From Janthinobacterium lividum (GTDB taxonomy: Bacteria > Pseudomonadota > Gammaproteobacteria > Burkholderiales > Burkholderiaceae_D): DNA of 64,000 nucleotides. Under the pieces are notes generated by a model. That model ran no database searches. It was not told the DNA's origin and saw only the letters and a program-made list of their open reading frames with translations. The translations under genes were made by a program, and so were the position numbers. The stretch is from assembly GCF_034424625.1 (NCBI RefSeq), contig NZ_CP139976.1, forward strand, positions 4,774,001 to 4,838,000. Reading direction: 5' to 3'. Below, piece by piece: positions 25,191 to 34,382 of this stretch. Every line of letters begins with the position of its first letter. Within the stretch, counting starts at the first letter, position 1.

Positions 25191-26164
25191 CCGGCCGCTT
25201 TCATGTCGTCGACATACGCACGGATGATGGCGGCGAAATCCGCATCGGCCGTCAAACCCAGCGCTTCGGCCCGTGCCGTATCCCAGGCGCCGGGCCAGCT
25301 CTTGACGATGCGCTCGACGGCAGGATCGGGCGCGTAGCTGATGCGGGCCGCCACTTCGCTGCCGGCTACGGCTTCGAGTGCGGCGATCATTTCGCCCACG
25401 CTCACGCTCAAGCCCGGCAAGTTCACCGTGCGGCTGGCGCCAAACGCCTCGCCCGCCAATTCATGGCCGGCGATCAGGGAAGCGATGGCGCCGCGCGGCG
25501 ACAGCAGCCACAGACGCAGGTCGGTGGACACGGGGCAGACGGCCGCCTCGCCATTCAAGGGTTCGCGGATGATGCCGCTGGCGAACGACGACGCCGCCTT
25601 GTTCGGTTTGCCCGGGCGCACGCTGATGGTCGGCAAACGCAGCACGCGGCCATCGACAAAGCCGCGGCGGCTGTAATCGTTGAGCAGCAGTTCGCCGATG
25701 GCCTTTTGCGCGCCGTAGGACGACTGCGGGTTCAACGCCGTCGTATCCTGCACCACGTCCGGCAGCTTGCCGCCATACACGGCCACGGAACTGGTAAACA
25801 CCACTTTCGGCTTGTGTCCCAGTTCGCGGCAGATATCGAGCAGCAAACGCGACGCATCGAGGTTGATGCGCATGCCCAGCTCGAAATCGGCTTCCGCCTG
25901 GCCGCTGACGATGGCGGCCAGGTGAAAGATCGAGCTTGTCTGCGCATCGATGGTGGCGCGCATCAGGGCACCGTCGGCGATGTCACCCGTGACGACTTTT
26001 ACGCGCGCATCGTTGAAGTCATGCGCAGCCACCACGTCGACCAATACCAGCTCGCTGATCGTTTGCAACTGGCCCTGGCTGTCCGTCAGCGGGCCTTGCG
26101 CCAGCAACTGGCGCGCCAGGCGCTGCCCCAGGAAACCGGCGCCGCCGGTAATGAGTACTTTCAT
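25187..26164 (-). CDS. denD: D-erythronate dehydrogenase
   Basis: DenD oxidises D-erythronate to 2-oxo-tetronate with NAD. The 325-residue extended SDR has the Rossmann motif TGGAGFLG at the N-terminus, SSVAVYGG and the catalytic Tyr-x3-Lys YGAQK, and ends in LTADADFAAIIRAYVDD. Identification rests on similarity to DenD and on the neighbours otnI, otnC and otnK, the downstream enzymes of the tetronate pathway. The start at 26164 is preferred because AAGGAG lies 7 bases upstream; the ATG at 26170 overlaps the otnI stop. Confidence 0.9.
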   Translation of the reverse strand: MKVLITGGAGFLGQRLARQLLAQGPLTDSQGQLQTISELVLVDVVAAHDFNDARVKVVTGDIADGALMRATIDAQTSSIFHLAAIVSGQAEADFELGMRINLDASRLLLDICRELGHKPKVVFTSSVAVYGGKLPDVVQDTTALNPQSSYGAQKAIGELLLNDYSRRGFVDGRVLRLPTISVRPGKPNKAASSFASGIIREPLNGEAAVCPVSTDLRLWLLSPRGAIASLIAGHELAGEAFGASRTVNLPGLSVSVGEMIAALEAVAGSEVAARISYAPDPAVERIVKSWPGAWDTARAEALGLTADADFAAIIRAYVDDMKAAG

Positions 26165-26166
26165 CT

Positions 26167-26958
26167 TCATGCTCCTTGTTTGTTGTTGTAAGCGGCGAGC
26201 CAGCCCAGGCCCTCTTCGGTGCGCCCGCGCGGACGGTATTCGCAGCCGATCCAGCCCTCGTAGCCCAGGTCATCCAGCAGCGTGAATAAATACGGGTAAT
26301 TGACTTCGCCATCGTCCGGTTCATTGCGGGCCGGGACGCTGGCGATCTGCACATGGCCGATGCCGTCGAAGTTGTTCCTGAACGTCATGGCGATATCGCC
26401 TTCGACGATCTGCGTGTGATAAAAATCCATCTGTACCTTGACGTTGGACGCGCCTGACTCCAGGCGCAGCGCATGGCCCTGCGCCTGCGTGACGAGGAAG
26501 TAGCCGGGCATGTCGCGTCCGTTGATCGGTTCGATCAAGAGCTCGATGCCATGCTCGCCCACGGCCCTGGCCGCGTACTGCAGATTGGCCAGGTAGGTGG
26601 CGCGGTGCAGGGCAAGGTCGGCGCCCACGGGCAGCAAGCCCGCCATCATGTGCACGCGCGGGGTGCCCAGCGCCAGCGCGTATTCGATGGCGCGCGCCAC
26701 GCCAGCGCGGAATTCCGCTTCGCGGCCCGGCAGCGAAGCGATGCCCCGCTCACCGGCCGCCCAGTCGCCCGGCGGCAGGTTGAACAGCACGTTCTGCAAG
26801 CCGTGCTCGCGCAGCCAGCCCGCGACTTCCTGCGGCGCGTAATCGTAAGGGAACAGAAATTCGACGCCCTGGAAACCCGCTTGCGCGGCGGCGGCAAAAC
26901 GCTGCGGGAAGGGCACTTCATTGAACATCATGGTCAGGTTGGCGGCAAAGCGGGGCAT
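26167..26958 (-). CDS. otnI: 2-oxo-tetronate isomerase
   Basis: The 263-residue protein is a TIM-barrel of the hydroxypyruvate isomerase-like family ([20 protein letters not shown] start, [56 protein letters not shown]). In the four-carbon sugar-acid pathway OtnI converts 2-oxo- to 3-oxo-tetronate. The SD AAGGAGATATCGC precedes the ATG. It lies directly upstream of denD (stop-start overlap) and downstream of otnC with a 20-base gap. Confidence 0.9.
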   Translation of the reverse strand: MPRFAANLTMMFNEVPFPQRFAAAAQAGFQGVEFLFPYDYAPQEVAGWLREHGLQNVLFNLPPGDWAAGERGIASLPGREAEFRAGVARAIEYALALGTPRVHMMAGLLPVGADLALHRATYLANLQYAARAVGEHGIELLIEPINGRDMPGYFLVTQAQGHALRLESGASNVKVQMDFYHTQIVEGDIAMTFRNNFDGIGHVQIASVPARNEPDDGEVNYPYLFTLLDDLGYEGWIGCEYRPRGRTEEGLGWLAAYNNKQGA

Positions 26959-26978
26959 GCGATATCTCCTTGGGAATC

Positions 26979-27623
26979 TTATAGTTCGAGTTTGAACGTG
27001 TGCTTCAGGTCGGCGATCTGCGCCGCGTCGAGCGGGCGCGTGGGCACGTCGCGCAGCAGCAGGAACAGCTTGGCCGTCTCTTCCAGTTCCTCGGCCGCAT
27101 ACACGGCCGCTTCCAGGCTCGTGCCAGAGACGACGGGACCGTGATTGGCCAGCAGCACGGCCGAATGCTTGCGCGCCATGGCGCCAATCGCGCCCGCCAG
27201 CGCCGGGTCGCCCGGCCGGTGATATGGCACCAGGGGCAAGCGCCCCACCTTCATCACAAAATATGGCGTCAGGGGTGGAATGCAGTCGTCATGGTTCAAG
27301 CCGCACATGCACGACACGGCCGCCGAATGCGTCGAGTGCAAATGCACGATGGCGCCGGCACCGCCCCGCTCCGCATACATGGCGCGGTGCAGGAACGCCT
27401 CTTTTGACGGCGGCGCGCCGCTGATCAGGTTGCCGTCCCAGTCCAGCTTTGACAATTGCGCCGGATCGAGCCGCCCCAGGCTGGCATTCGTTGGCGTGAG
27501 CAGCCAGCCGTCGGACAGGCGCACGCTCAGGTTGCCGCTGCTGCCGGCCGTCAAGCCCCGCTCGAACAGCGACTTGCCGAAGTCGACGATCAGCTCGCGC
27601 TGACGCGATTCCGTGGTGCTCAT
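26979..27623 (-). CDS. otnC: 3-oxo-tetronate 4-phosphate decarboxylase
   Basis: The 214-residue class II aldolase-fold protein has [13 protein letters not shown] near the N-terminus, a zinc site from His94 and His96 ([10 protein letters not shown]), a third His in [11 protein letters not shown], and a Glu at about 75. OtnC decarboxylates 3-oxo-tetronate 4-phosphate to dihydroxyacetone phosphate, the exit of the pathway into glycolysis. The start overlaps the stop of otnK as ATGA. Confidence 0.92.
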   Translation of the reverse strand: MSTTESRQRELIVDFGKSLFERGLTAGSSGNLSVRLSDGWLLTPTNASLGRLDPAQLSKLDWDGNLISGAPPSKEAFLHRAMYAERGGAGAIVHLHSTHSAAVSCMCGLNHDDCIPPLTPYFVMKVGRLPLVPYHRPGDPALAGAIGAMARKHSAVLLANHGPVVSGTSLEAAVYAAEELEETAKLFLLLRDVPTRPLDAAQIADLKHTFKLEL

Positions 27624-28921
27624 GCCAGCACCTGCCAGGCCTTGCTGAAGAAATCCACCGTACCGAAATTGCCGGACTTGAGGGCCAGCGCCAACGGCGC
27701 CGCGCCATCTTCGCCCAGCGCCGGCAAGGCTTGCGTCCACGGCACGCCAGGATCGATCTCGGGGCCGATGCGCAAACCCGCCACACCCAGCGCTTTTACT
27801 ACCGCGCCCGACGTTTCGCCGCCAGCGACGATCAGCTGGCCCACGCCGAGGCGCACCAGCCCCTGCGCGATGGCGGCCAGGGTTTCCTCGACGAGGGCGC
27901 CGGCCCGCTCCACGCCCAGTTGCGCCTGCACGGCGCGCACGGCGTCCGGCGTGGCCGTGGCGTAGATCAGCACCGGGCCTTGCGCCAGGTGCGCGCCGGC
28001 CCAGGCCAGGGCTTGCTCCACGACGGCGTCGACCACCTCGCCACCGGCCGCCAGCTGCAAAGGGTCGACGTGGAACGATGGCGCCAGTTCGCGCAAGTGC
28101 GCCACCTGCTGCTGCGTGGCCACGGAGCAGCTGCCCGAGATCACGGCACGCAAGCCCGTCGGTGGCGGCAAGCGTCCCGCCTGGCCCGCAGGCGATGGCG
28201 CCAGCTGGCCCCGCTGGCGGAAATTCTGTGGCAGTCCCAGGGCGATGCCGGAGCCGCCCGTGATCAGTTTCAGGTCCGCGCAGGCGGCGCCGATGGCTTC
28301 CAGGTCGCGGTTCGAGACGGCATCGACGACGGCGAAATGGCAGCCGTGGCCGCGCAAGTCCGTGAAGCGCTGGGCGATGGCGGCGGCGCCCTTCTCCACC
28401 ACGGAGAAATCGGCCAGGCCTACCTTGGCTTGCACCTGCTGCTGCAGCACGCGTACCAGGTTCGAATCCGTCATCGGCGTCAAGGGATGGTCGCGCATGC
28501 CAGATTCGGCCAGCGGCACGTCGCCGACGAACAGGTTGCCCTTGTAGATGGTGCGGCCGTTGGCGGGGAACGCCGGGCAGGCAATCGTAAAATCCGTGTC
28601 GAGCGCCCGCATCAGCGCCTCGGCCACGGGGCCGATATTGCCGCGCGGCGTGGAGTCGAACGTGGAGCAGTACTTGAAATAGAACTGCCTGCATCCGGCT
28701 TGCTGCAGCCAGGCCAGCGCGGCCAGCGATTCAGCCACCGCCTCCTCGGGCGCATTCGTGCGCGACTTGAGGGCGATGACGACGGCGTCGACATCGGCTG
28801 GCGGCGGACCTTGCGGCACGCCGATCAGCTGCACCGTACGCATGCCGGCCTTGACCAGCATGCCGGCCAGGTCGGTGCCACCCGTGAAATCGTCGGCGAT
28901 ACATCCCAGTAGTACGGTCAT
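27620..28921 (-). CDS. otnK: 3-oxo-tetronate kinase (DUF1537 family)
   Basis: The 433-residue kinase of the four-carbon acid sugar kinase family has an N-terminal IADDFTGGTDLA substrate-site motif (residues 8-19) and a C-terminal nucleotide-binding domain with VAGGETSGAVVKALGV and FGTVDFF. OtnK phosphorylates 3-oxo-tetronate at the 4-hydroxyl. AAGGA lies 6 bases before the ATG. It is followed by otnC (ATGA) and preceded by ltnD. Confidence 0.92.
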   Translation of the reverse strand: MTVLLGCIADDFTGGTDLAGMLVKAGMRTVQLIGVPQGPPPADVDAVVIALKSRTNAPEEAVAESLAALAWLQQAGCRQFYFKYCSTFDSTPRGNIGPVAEALMRALDTDFTIACPAFPANGRTIYKGNLFVGDVPLAESGMRDHPLTPMTDSNLVRVLQQQVQAKVGLADFSVVEKGAAAIAQRFTDLRGHGCHFAVVDAVSNRDLEAIGAACADLKLITGGSGIALGLPQNFRQRGQLAPSPAGQAGRLPPPTGLRAVISGSCSVATQQQVAHLRELAPSFHVDPLQLAAGGEVVDAVVEQALAWAGAHLAQGPVLIYATATPDAVRAVQAQLGVERAGALVEETLAAIAQGLVRLGVGQLIVAGGETSGAVVKALGVAGLRIGPEIDPGVPWTQALPALGEDGAAPLALALKSGNFGTVDFFSKAWQVLA

Positions 28922-28941
28922 GATTGTTCCTTTTTATTCAG

Positions 28942-29841
28942 TTACGCTTTCGCCGGCAGATCGATGCCCGGGAAAGTCTTGATGACGGCCGAGTCGTCCT
29001 CGCCGCCAAAGCCTGCCGCCGACGCCTGCATGAACATCTGGTGCGCCGTGGCCGACAGGGGCAGCGGGAACACGCTTTTTTTTGCGTAATCGAGCACGAT
29101 GCCCAAATCCTTGACGAAGATATTCACGGCCGACAGCGGCGCGTAGTCGCCTTTCAAAATATGCGGCACCCGGTTCTGGAACATCCAGGAACTGCCGGCG
29201 CTGTTCGAAATGACTTCGTACAGGGCGTCCGGGTCGCAGCCGGCACGCAGGCCCAGCGCCATCGCTTCGGCTGCGGCGGCGATGTGCACCCCGGCCAGCA
29301 ACTGGTTGATCATCTTGACTTTCGACCCCTGCCCCGGCTGTTCGCCCAGGCGGTACAGCTTTGCACAGATGGCGTCGAAAATCCCGGCGCAAGCGTCGAA
29401 CGCATCGGGCGCGCCGGCCGCCATCACCGACATCTCGCCGGCAGCCGCCTTGGCCGCGCCGCCGGAAATGGGCGCGTCGATGAAGCGCAATCCCATGGCC
29501 GCCAGGCGCGCGCCGAGGGCCTCGGCAAACTCGGGCGCCACGGTGGCGCAGGCGATCACCACGCTGCCCGGCGCCAGGCTGGCCGCCGCGCCGTGTTCGC
29601 CAAACAGCACGGCCTCCGTCTGCTGCGCATTGACGACAACGATCAGCAAGGCTTGCACCTGCGCCGCCAGCGCGGCGGGAGACGGCGCCGCATGGGCGCC
29701 CTGGCCGGCCAGCGTCTGCACGGTTTCCGGACGCACGTCGCAGGCATGCACGTCGAAGCCCGCGCGCAGCAACGATTGCGCGATGCCCATGCCCATGGCG
29801 CCCAGGCCGATCACGCCCACTTTTTTGATTGCTACGTTCAT
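28942..29841 (-). CDS. ltnD: L-threonate dehydrogenase
   Basis: The 299-residue beta-hydroxyacid dehydrogenase has the nucleotide site VIGLGAMGMGIAQSL at the N-terminus, the substrate segment DAPISGGAAKAAAGEMSVM, and the catalytic Lys region KVKMINQLLAGVH. LtnD oxidises L-threonate to 2-oxo-threonate, which OtnI, OtnK and OtnC then process. Together with denD the operon should handle both L-threonate and D-erythronate. The start has GGAG at 6-7 bases. Confidence 0.9.
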   Translation of the reverse strand: MNVAIKKVGVIGLGAMGMGIAQSLLRAGFDVHACDVRPETVQTLAGQGAHAAPSPAALAAQVQALLIVVVNAQQTEAVLFGEHGAAASLAPGSVVIACATVAPEFAEALGARLAAMGLRFIDAPISGGAAKAAAGEMSVMAAGAPDAFDACAGIFDAICAKLYRLGEQPGQGSKVKMINQLLAGVHIAAAAEAMALGLRAGCDPDALYEVISNSAGSSWMFQNRVPHILKGDYAPLSAVNIFVKDLGIVLDYAKKSVFPLPLSATAHQMFMQASAAGFGGEDDSAVIKTFPGIDLPAKA

Positions 29842-29855
29842 CTTCTACTCCAGTT

Positions 29856-31188
29856 TTATTTGTTCACCAGCTTGGCCGGCACGCGCATGATGATGATGGC
29901 GCCAATCACCAGGATGCCGGCCAGCAGGTAGATGGCGATGTCGGTCGACTGTGTCAGGTCCTTGATGGAACCGATCATGTACGGCGCCGCGAAACCGGCC
30001 AGATTGCCCACCGAGTTGATGGCGGCGATACCGGCAGCGGCCGAGACGCCACCGAGGAAAGCCGTCGGCAGGCTCCAGAACATGGGCGAGGCGGCGAGGA
30101 TGCCGCCGGCGGCGATCGTCAGGAAGAAGATGGCCCAGCCCGTGTTGTGGGCGCCGGCCAGCGCGCTGCAGACGATGGCGGCGGCGCCCACCACGAGCGG
30201 GATGGCCATGTGCCAGCGGCGTTCGCGGTATTTGTCCGAACTGCGGCCCAGCAGGATCATCGACGCCACGGCTACCGAGTACGGGATCGCCGTGAACAGG
30301 CCGATATTGAGCACGCCCGTCACGCCGGCCGCCTTGATCAGGCTGGGCAGCCAGAAGGTCAGCGAATACTGGCCCATCACGCAGCAGAAATAGATCAGGG
30401 CCATGACCCAGATGCGCGGGTCGGCAAACATGGCGCGGATCGACGGGTGCGAGACCTTGCCCTGCGCTTCCGTGGCGATGCGCTGTTCGAGGATGACTTT
30501 TTCATCTTCCGTCAGCCACTTCGCGGCGCGGATGCTGTTATCGAGGTACAGCAGCACGGCCACGCCCATCAGCGCGGCGGGAATCGCTTCGAGCACGAAC
30601 ATCCACTGCCAGCCCGCATAGCCGTGCCAGCCGGCGAAGGTTTCCATGATCCATCCCGACAGGGGGCCGCCGATCAGGCCCGCGACGGGAATGGCGGCCA
30701 TGAAGGTGCACACCATGCGCGCGCGGCGCTCGGACGGATACCAGTAGGTCAGATACAGGATGATGCCGGGGAAAAAGCCCGCTTCGGCGATGCCGAGCAG
30801 GAAGCGCATGACGTAGAACTGGGTTGGCGTGGTGACGAACATGAAGGCGCCCGAGATGATGGCCCAGGTGATCATGATGCGGGCGATCCACACGCGCGCG
30901 CCGATCTTGTGCAGCATCACATTGCTGGGCACCTCGAACAGGAAGTAGCCAAGAAAGAACACGCCCGCACCCAGGCCATACACGGTTTCGGAAAACTGCA
31001 GGTCGGCCAGCATTTGCAGCTTGGCGAAGCCCACGTTCACACGGTCGAGATAAGCGACGATGTAGCACAGCATGAGGAAGGGAATGATGCGCCAGGTCAC
31101 CTTGCGGTAGACGGCGTCATCGATGGTTTTCTGGCTTGCGGCCGCGCCGGCCGGCTGGCTGGCCCGGCATTGCCTGTGACACTTCCAT
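29856..31188 (-). CDS. MFS transporter (ACS family) for tetronate operon, one-base frame break near the 5' end
   Basis: The protein is a 12-helix major facilitator of the anion:cation symporter type, with helix 1 IIPFLMLCYIVAYLDRVNVG, the loop GKVSHPSIRAMFADPR and 14-residue MFS signatures. It is the likely tetronate importer at the head of the operon. The natural start is the ATG at 31188 (AGGAG 6 bases upstream), giving MEVSQAMP. That frame ends at a stop about 15 codons later. If one G of the GGG at 31163-31165 is removed, it joins perfectly to the MFS frame as MEVSQAMPASQPAGAAASQK. As written, only weak in-frame starts exist (GTG at 31205, no SD). Either a sequencing error or a real mutation. 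Confidence 0.85.
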
Positions 31189-31280
31189 GCTTGTCTCCTG
31201 ATCACTGGGGGATCGACCGTGCCGGGTTTTTATGGTCCACCGGTGGTGGCTGGCAACTTGTCTAAAATTTGTATGGATGT

Positions 31281-31309
31281 ATATTATGTGTGTGTTTTAT
31301 GTGTGTCAA
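31281..31309 (-). promoter_or_regulatory. Promoter of the tetronate operon
   Basis: On the minus strand a consensus TTGACA (31309-31304) is followed after exactly 17 bases by TAATAT (31286-31281), 93 bases before the transporter ATG. Confidence 0.8.
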
Positions 31310-31313
31310 GCTG

Positions 31314-31328
31314 TATATTCCATATAAT
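31314..31328 (+). promoter_or_regulatory. Palindrome overlapping the -10 box of the divergent regulator gene
   Basis: TATAT-TCC-ATATA at 31314-31326 overlaps TATAAT at 31323-31328, which is positioned as the -10 box for the FadR-type regulator. It is 5 bases from the -35 box of the opposite promoter, so it is placed to control both directions. Binding by the adjacent regulator is inferred. Confidence 0.45.
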
Positions 31329-31378
31329 GGCAAGCAGGCAAGCCCCATTTGAAAACCGTTAGCGCAAGGATGCACCCG

Positions 31379-32190
31379 ATGGACCGCACGTTCAGCTTCA
31401 CCCTTCCCGCGCCGGAGCCCGCCGCGGGCAGCTTCACGACCGGCACCCTGGGTGCGCGCGTGGCGGCACGGCTGCGCCAGCAGCTCCACCACGATGGCCT
31501 GGCCGGCGGCACGCGTTGCCGTCGGAGCAAGCCATGGCCAGCCACTTTGGCGTCAGCCGCACGGTGCTGCGCGAAGCCATCGCCCTGCTGCAGGCGGACG
31601 GCATCCTCGTCACGCGCAAGGGCAGCGGCACGTTCGTGTGCGCGCAGGATGGCGCGAAGGCCGGGGAACGGGGCGATGCGCTGACGGAGCAATCGGTGCA
31701 ATCGCTGCTGAACCTGATCGAAGTGCGCCAGGGACTGGAAGCGGAAATCGCCGCGCTGGCAGCCGTGCGGCGCACGCCGGGCCAGCTGGCCGACATCGAG
31801 CACGCGCTGCGGCGCATCGAGGAAGCCGTGGCGGCCGGCGTCGATGGCGTGGAAGAAGACGTGCGCCTGCACCTGTGCATCGCCGAGGCGACGGGCAACC
31901 CTTACTGGCCGAAGTTTGTTGCCATGTTCGCCGACCCGATCCGCTCGGCCGTCAAGGTGACGCGCGCGAATGAAGCGCGGCGCACGGACTTTTCCATCGA
32001 AGTGCGGCGCGAACATGAAAAGATCGTGCAGGCGATTGCCGACGGCGACCCGCAGCGGGCGCGCCAGGCGGCCATGGAACACATGCAGCATGCGGCCGAA
32101 CGCGTGCGTCTGGCCGACCGCGAATTCTGGCGCGGCGACGGCGGCGCGCTGGCCCGCACCCTGGGACGCGATCCCATCATGCAGAAATAA
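31379..32190 (+). CDS. FadR/GntR family regulator of the tetronate operon, frame break inside the DNA-binding domain
   Basis: Two frames together make a normal FadR-type protein. From the ATG at 31379 (AAGGA 8 bases upstream) the first frame encodes MDRTFSFTLP to RLRQQLHHDGLAGGTR. The second, from 31516, encodes LPSEQAMASHFGVSRTVLRE (the recognition helix), the wing VTRKGSGTFV and the FCD domain to 32190. Family members read straight through G-T-R-L-P-S-E, so one base is missing between ACGCG and TTGCCG at about 31515. As written, the second frame could start only at TTG 31516, losing the first helix of the winged helix. The gene is divergent from the tetronate operon and is its probable regulator. 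Confidence 0.8.
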
Positions 32191-32198
32191 ATCCTGGC

Positions 32199-32825
32199 TC
32201 AGGGATAGCTGGGCCGGCGCATGTGGAACAAGCTGTCCGGTCCAATCTCGAAATAATCGGCCGGACCGCCGCCGCGCAATATCGGCGCCGCTGCCGCGGT
32301 GTCGTACACGCCATCGGTCAGCAGGTGGCGCGCGATATGTACGCCCACCACTTCCCCCAGCACCAGCCAGCTGCCGACACCAGCGCCATTGACGCCCTGC
32401 AGCTCGATGATCTGCGTGCGCCGGCATTCAAAGGACACAGGGCTTTCGGCCACGCGCGGTACATTCACGAGGCGCGAGGCGGCCGGCGTCAGGCCGGCCA
32501 GCGCGAATTCATCGACCTCGGGCGGCGCCGGCGCGCAGCTGGCATTCATCGCCTCGGCCAGCGGACGGGTTGCCAGGTTCCACACGAATTCGCCCGTCTG
32601 CTCGATATTGCGCAAGGTATCCTTGCGGCCGATGCTGGAAAAACCGATCAGCGGCGGGTGGTAATTGAAGGCATTGAAAAAGCTGTACGGCGCCAGGTTG
32701 AGCACGCCCTCGCCGCTGCGCGAAGCGATCCAGCCGATGGGCCGCGGCCCCACGATGGCGTTGAAGGGATCATGCGGCAGGCCGTGGCCCTGTGCAGGTT
32801 CATAAAAGTGAATGTTGTCGGCCAC
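32199..32825 (-). CDS. Flavin reductase family protein (FMN-binding split barrel)
   Basis: The 208-residue protein has a split-barrel flavin reductase fold with FNAIVGPRPIGWIASRSGEGVLNLAPYSFFNAF (in part) as the FMN-binding region and SFECRRTQIIELQGV later on. Family members reduce FMN or act as small NAD(P)H:flavin oxidoreductases. The GTG at 32825 is chosen because AGGA lies 6 bases upstream and it gives MADNIHFYEP. It is convergent with the FadR-type regulator, only 8 bases apart, with no link to a monooxygenase partner. Confidence 0.85.
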   Translation of the reverse strand: MADNIHFYEPAQGHGLPHDPFNAIVGPRPIGWIASRSGEGVLNLAPYSFFNAFNYHPPLIGFSSIGRKDTLRNIEQTGEFVWNLATRPLAEAMNASCAPAPPEVDEFALAGLTPAASRLVNVPRVAESPVSFECRRTQIIELQGVNGAGVGSWLVLGEVVGVHIARHLLTDGVYDTAAAAPILRGGGPADYFEIGPDSLFHMRRPSYP

Positions 32826-33027
32826 GCGCGTTCCTGAAGTCCAAGTCAAAGGCGCCCGGGATGGAACGCCTGGAGCGACAGCTTACTGGAATTGCCGCTA
32901 CCGTGTTGCCATCCCGCCGGCGCCAGGCGCGCTCGCGCACAGACGACCAAGGCACAATTGTATGGCGCGCCGTACCACGCCTCGCTTATGATGGGACAAC
33001 TCAACCCTTATCATTACGCTACCGCCC

Positions 33028-34089
33028 ATGCATACTCTCACGCTGCACCAGAAAGTGTTCTTGCTCCTCCTGAGCATCGTCACCATCGGCTTCGGCTGGA
33101 TACTGGCGCCGTATGCGGGCGCCATCTTCTGGGGCGTCGTCCTGGCGATCCTGTTCGCGCCCGTGTACCGCTGGCTGCTGCTGAAAACGAAGGGCCGCGC
33201 AGGCCTGGCGTCGCTGCTGACCTTGCTGCTGATCATCGTCATCGTGATCCTGCCGCTGTCGCTCATTTCCGTGTCGCTGGTGAATCAGGCGGCCAGCGTC
33301 GTGGAAATGGTACGTTCGGGTGAAATCACGGTCGCCATGTTCTTCAATAAAATCATGGCCGTGCTGCCGCAATGGCTGATCAATTTGCTCGACCGCTTCA
33401 ACCTGACCAGCCTGGCCAGCCTGCAGGACAAGCTGGCCGAGGGCGCCACGCAGGTGAGCCAGGTGGTGGCCGTGAAAGCCATCAATGTGGGGCTGTACAC
33501 GTTTGAATTCCTCACCAGCCTGTGCATCATGCTATACCTGCTGTTTTTCCTCATGCGCGATGGCTCCTCCCTGTCAGCCCGTATCAAGGGCGCCGTGCCG
33601 CTGAGCCGAAAATACAAGCAGCGCCTGTTCACCAATTTCACCACGGTGATCCGCGCCACGGTGAAAGGCAACATCCTCGTGGCGATCGCCCAGGGCGCCC
33701 TCGGCGGCCTGGCGTTCTGGTTCCTGGACGTGCCCGCGCCCCTGCTGTGGGCCGTGCTGATGGCCTTCCTGTCGCTGCTGCCGGCCGTCGGCGCCGCCCT
33801 CGTCTGGGCGCCCGTGGCCGTCTACTTCCTGGCCACGGGCGCCATCTGGCAAGGCGCAGGCCTGGCCGCCTTCGGCGTCTTCGTCATCGGCCTGGTCGAC
33901 AACGTGCTGCGCCCCATCCTGGTCGGCAAGGACACCAAGATGCCCGACTACGTGGTGCTGCTGTCGACCGTGGGCGGCATGGCCCTGTTTGGCCTGAACG
34001 GCTTCGTCATCGGCCCCGTGGTGGCGGCCCTGTTCATCGCCTCGTGGGATCTGTTCGTCTCGGCCAGCGAATTCCAGGCCGAGGATTGA
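33028..34089 (+). CDS. AI-2E family transporter (PerM/TqsA type)
   Basis: The 353-residue inner-membrane protein has about 8 predicted helices. N-terminal helices ILAPYAGAIFWGVVLAILFAPVY and LLIIVIVILPLSLISVSLV are followed by a hydrophilic segment and the family hallmark VDNVLRPILVGKDTKMPDYVVLLSTVGGM, plus GLNGFVIGPVVAALFIA. Functions within the family vary: quorum-signal export, Na+/H+ exchange and permeases of unknown substrate. The specific substrate is not readable here. It appears monocistronic. Confidence 0.9.
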   Translation: MHTLTLHQKVFLLLLSIVTIGFGWILAPYAGAIFWGVVLAILFAPVYRWLLLKTKGRAGLASLLTLLLIIVIVILPLSLISVSLVNQAASVVEMVRSGEITVAMFFNKIMAVLPQWLINLLDRFNLTSLASLQDKLAEGATQVSQVVAVKAINVGLYTFEFLTSLCIMLYLLFFLMRDGSSLSARIKGAVPLSRKYKQRLFTNFTTVIRATVKGNILVAIAQGALGGLAFWFLDVPAPLLWAVLMAFLSLLPAVGAALVWAPVAVYFLATGAIWQGAGLAAFGVFVIGLVDNVLRPILVGKDTKMPDYVVLLSTVGGMALFGLNGFVIGPVVAALFIASWDLFVSASEFQAED

Positions 34090-34285
34090 GGCGTGGCAAT
34101 CGGGAGCGTCAGCGTCCCATCCTGCAAAAATAATGGCGATGGAATCCGGCTTGCCGGCGGCGCCACTTGCGCTTCCAGAAACAGGCCGGAACAGCCTGGC
34201 GACAGAGTGTCCGCCGGTGCTGGCCAGCCTCGGCAACTATCCACATGAGACCGGATTTCATATCGACTATCATGTTGCAATAGTG

Positions 34286-34346
34286 CGCATTTAGCAACAA
34301 ATGCGAAAATATAGCTTTTGACGCAGTGGGCGCCGCGGCGTAGTGT
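34286..34346 (+). promoter_or_regulatory. Palindrome and promoter upstream of the DyP peroxidase operon
   Basis: Arms CGCATTT (34286-34292) and AAATGCG (34299-34305) form a perfect 7-bp inverted repeat. It sits 12 bases upstream of TTGACG (34318-34323), which is followed after 17 bases by TAGTGT (34341-34346). The start codon of the first gene is at 34383. The rest of the 293-base gap 34090-34382 shows nothing I can name. Confidence 0.5.
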
Positions 34347-34382
34347 CGGTCCTCCCGACAACCACGTAATGAGGAGCCTCCC

